Below the pieces are notes generated by a model, which saw only the letters and a list, made by a program, of their open reading frames with translations, did no database searches and was not told where the DNA came from. From Fictibacillus nanhaiensis (GTDB taxonomy: Bacteria; Bacillota; Bacilli; Bacillales; Fictibacillaceae), in contig JAFHKR010000038.1 of the NCBI GenBank assembly GCA_017052515.1, positions 496,001-560,000 on the forward strand: 64,000 bases of DNA, in the 5' to 3' direction. Both the position numbers and the translations under genes were made by a program. Below, piece by piece: positions 61,882 to 64,000 of this stretch. Each line of letters opens with the position of its first letter. Within the stretch, counting starts at the first letter, position 1.

Positions 61882-62640
61882 TCACCAAGAACTTTCCTCA
61901 ATATATAGTTCATAATCGATTGAATCTTCTTCGTTAAGTTTTTTACCGTTAATATAGACTTGATTCCATTCATACATGTACTAGTCAAAGTAAACATAAA
62001 AGATGATTCTCACATCTTCTTTCTCGGTATAATCGTAACCTGTGAATTCTACAACATGGTGACGACCATCTTCCTTAATATAGTCCCACTATGGATCGTC
62101 CATGTAAGCTTCTAATGTATCTGCCTCTTCGCTGATTCGTACGACATCCTTTATGTTCGTTTCTGTTGGTATGAAAGATAAACCGAAATCCATCGCAAAG
62201 AAAAGTGCGAATAAAAGGGCATGGAAACCAAGCATAATACCAACGTGTGTTCCGCCTTTTGTTTGTATATAGGAGTCTTCCACGGTTTCATGTAAGGCTC
62301 TGGCTTGTTTCAAAACATGGTTTGTATGATTATTTCCGAATGACCCGACGATTATGGATATGATTCCGTAAAAGGGAAGATCAAGCCATGCAGGAAGATC
62401 TGTAAAATAAATAGGTACCGTCCATAGCAATTGAAGACCAGCAATGATAAAGAATGGTTTATACATTTTGCGATACGCGAGCCAAAAGGTCGCAAAGAAG
62501 AAAGCAACCCAGTTCCATGTGTTTTTCTTTCCGGGATCTTCAACCGATCTCCATTTCAAATCTTAATACGCTATGTTTTTCTGAACAACTTTATGCTGCT
62601 CTTCAAATGAGGTAAGTTCCTCTTGGTGTGCTTGGTTCAT
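61882..62640 (-). pseudogene. DUF2628-type membrane protein gene with three in-frame stops
   Basis: On the minus strand ATG 62640 follows AGAGGAG and the frame stays open in phase for 253 codons to the stop at 61882, except for three stops: TAA at 62563-62565 (after NIAY), TAG at 62089-62091 (after DDP) and TAG at 61981-61983 (after VYFD). Between them the sequence is clearly coding: KWRSVEDPGKKNTWNWVAFFF is the DUF2628 opening, followed by four membrane helices, and WDYIKEDGRHHVVEFTGYDY continues after the first TAG. Both TAG are one base from CAG. The gene looks recently killed; only a central 156-codon piece could still be made. Confidence 0.85.
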
Positions 62641-62718
62641 CGTGATTCTCCTCTAAAATAATCTAGGCGGAACAGAGCAAGTTAACAACCTATCATTTCC
62701 CATATGTTACGTTTTCCT

Positions 62719-63186
62719 TTACTTTACAACAGGTCTTTCAATCCCGTTCAGAAAATCTTGTAGCATCTCAAGGTGATCCGTAAATAGGTTTTGTGGAAGC
62801 TTGTCTATAGGGAAAAACTTATTATCCATTGATTCCGAATTAGAAGAAATAAGATCCCCCGAAAAATCATGACAAGTAAACACATGCATTACCATGGATA
62901 CTTGATCTCCGTTTGAAAAGGTTTTATCAAGACGTTGTCCAGAATAAATGCCAAACAGCTCAAGTTTACCAAGTGTCAGTCCTGTTTCTTCAAAAACTTC
63001 TCGTCTTGCTGTATCCTGAACCGTTTCTCCGAACTCCATAAAGCCACCTGGTAGACCCCATTGGCCGTTGTCACTACGTTTATTAAGCAGTAATTCATCC
63101 TCTTTATTGATAACGAAAGCTCCGGCGACCACCGTAATGATTTTTGAGTGGCCAACCATGGCTCTCATGTATTTTATGTAATCCAT
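62719..63186 (-). CDS. Nudix hydrolase
   Basis: About 155 residues; ATG 63186 behind GGGGATGCTG, with an upstream ATG at 63198 as alternative. The Nudix box is intact: GGFMEFGETVQDTARREVFEETGL (G-x5-E-x7-RE-x2-E-E-x-G). It cleaves nucleoside diphosphates linked to another group, with Mg2+. N-terminal IITVVAGAFVINKEDELLL fits the ADP-ribose or mutator MutT-like subgroup. Substrate unknown. Single gene. Confidence 0.92.
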   Translation of the reverse strand: MDYIKYMRAMVGHSKIITVVAGAFVINKEDELLLNKRSDNGQWGLPGGFMEFGETVQDTARREVFEETGLTLGKLELFGIYSGQRLDKTFSNGDQVSMVMHVFTCHDFSGDLISSNSESMDNKFFPIDKLPQNLFTDHLEMLQDFLNGIERPVVK

Positions 63187-63386
63187 CAGCATCCCCATCT
63201 CTTTATTTCCTTATTTTTCTACTATACCTTCATTTTGTAAGTTCGTCTTCACTTATTTGTGTTAAAAGACATAATAAAAATGAACTGGTTTATCATCCAC
63301 TTCATTGGTTCGTTTCTTATATAGTTTGCTTTCTATGTACACTGTTTCACAATCTGTAGCAAAAAGAAAAGCGAGGGTGAATCACG

Positions 63387-63743
63387 TTATGCTTCTCTTT
63401 GTAGGGCGGGCTTTTCAATCGTGTTTAGCATATCTTCACGGGCTTTTTGACTTAACTCGTTAGAATATTCGATAGCCTCATAAATGGATGTAAAGTGCTG
63501 CGACGCGTAGTATGGCGACTTGTAGCAATGTATCATTTTTGTTTGTGAAGGATAGATGAGCACTTTCCAGTGGTAAACATTGCGTTGCTTTTCACTGCCT
63601 TCCATCGCGATGAGCCAATGTGTGGAACTCTCAAGGGCAACGTCATCTTCCTGGGCTTTATTCTTTAGAGCGGCGCGATCATTTTCACCGATTAAAATAG
63701 GTACCTTTTCATAAAACTCCCTAAGGTTTGGGTAGTTGTTCAT
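63387..63743 (-). CDS. Hypothetical protein, 118 residues
   Basis: ATG 63743 is about 6 nt after GAGAGGAGAG; the ATG at 63764 is upstream of that site. Mixed alpha/beta with conserved-looking THWLIAMEGSEKQRNVYHWKVLIYPSQTKMIHCYKSPYYA. No signal peptide or membrane helix. No family recognised; resembles small Bacillus cytosolic proteins of unknown role. Confidence 0.65.
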   Translation of the reverse strand: MNNYPNLREFYEKVPILIGENDRAALKNKAQEDDVALESSTHWLIAMEGSEKQRNVYHWKVLIYPSQTKMIHCYKSPYYASQHFTSIYEAIEYSNELSQKAREDMLNTIEKPALQREA

Positions 63744-63840
63744 ACCATCTCTCCTCTCAAACATGATTTGTCCATTTCACAAAGTTCATGTTTCGCTTAT
63801 TGAGACATTATATGAAGGGAGAGGGGAAAAGATGATAGTT

Positions 63841-64000
63841 TTATAAAAAATACGCACACAGGCCAAGAACACCTATACCCAAAGGAAATAAAGTGAGCAG
63901 CATCATAATAATTTTCGTGATAATAAAGGAGTTTTCCGCTATTTTTGTAAAAAGAGCAAAGTCCGAATCCCACAACCATTTCCTATTGTCTTCACGAAAC
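63841..64000 (-). CDS. 3' end of a membrane-protein gene (partial)
   Basis: On the minus strand an open frame enters from the window edge (FREDNRKWLWDSDFALFTKIAENSFI) and ends with a membrane helix MLLTLFPLGIGVLGLCAYFL at 63841. The start lies beyond the window. It is in a different frame from a 60-codon ATG frame that overlaps it and is not coding. Family cannot be named from this piece. Confidence 0.55.
   Translation of the reverse strand, partial: FREDNRKWLWDSDFALFTKIAENSFIITKIIMMLLTLFPLGIGVLGLCAYFL

Noticed and set aside
61981-62091. Pyrrolysine or reassigned TAG in the DUF2628 gene
   Set aside because: A TAA is also present in the frame and other genes here end in TAG, so plain decay is simpler.
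63797-63979. 60-codon minus-strand ORF near the window end
   Set aside because: A different frame runs off the edge with a proper membrane helix and stop; this one has no ribosome site.

Overview
The window is low-GC DNA typical of a spore-forming Bacillaceae (Bacillus sensu lato; Fictibacillus-like is plausible, but the genus cannot be fixed from this stretch). The signs are strong AGGAGG ribosome sites, sigma-A promoters with 17-bp spacers, many T-tailed terminators, a GerA germinant-receptor subunit, a SpoIID-like wall protein, a GanR-like regulator with a galactoside cluster, and a sacB-levB pair. No rRNA, tRNA, insertion sequence, CRISPR array or intact prophage was seen.

Layout. 1-4.3 kb: 3' part of a polymorphic RHS toxin (RHS core, Hint, LHH nuclease) with a SUKH immunity gene. 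5.2-13.1 kb: secreted wall and protease genes, an ECF sigma factor with a DUF4179 membrane partner, and several small membrane ORFs. 13.3-26.9 kb: a carbohydrate regulon with an ABC importer lacking its ATPase, two GH43 enzymes, a LacI-family repressor, a GH2 enzyme and the Leloir genes galK-galE-galT-galM. Its three promoters carry GCGC-core operators placed just after the -10 box. 27-34.6 kb: 5'-nucleotidase, O-antigen-ligase-like protein, lipoproteins (two broken) and a TrmB-type regulator. 34.7-39.0 kb (minus): subtilase, deoD, and a PbuE-like MFS exporter. 39.5-47.3 kb: YesM/YesN-type two-component system and an orphan sugar-binding lipoprotein, then levansucrase and a GH32 levanase. 47.6-53.4 kb: an orphan short GerA subunit and a complete fixABCX electron-bifurcation cluster. 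53.9-64 kb: an MHYT-PAS-GGDEF-EAL protein, an RRNPP-type regulator, an ABC exporter behind a leader-peptide attenuator, small membrane proteins, two decayed genes and a Nudix hydrolase.

How the genes work together. The 13-27 kb block would import and trim galactose- or arabinose-containing oligosaccharides and feed galactose into the Leloir pathway. The 39-47 kb block would sense a sugar outside the cell and make or cut levan. deoD and the PbuE-like exporter suggest purine salvage and efflux.

Most unusual signals. (1) Five intergenic arrays have an exact 21-bp period, with a conserved 6-10 nt head and a variable tail; three of them end in the same ~30-bp hairpin module and two face each other as an inverted pair. 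(2) An 18-codon leader ORF and an 11-bp hairpin that buries the ribosome site of an ABC exporter. (3) A hairpin between the strong ribosome site and the start of deoD. (4) Four broken genes, including a DUF2628 gene with three in-frame stops and a lipoprotein whose lipobox Cys codon is TGA.
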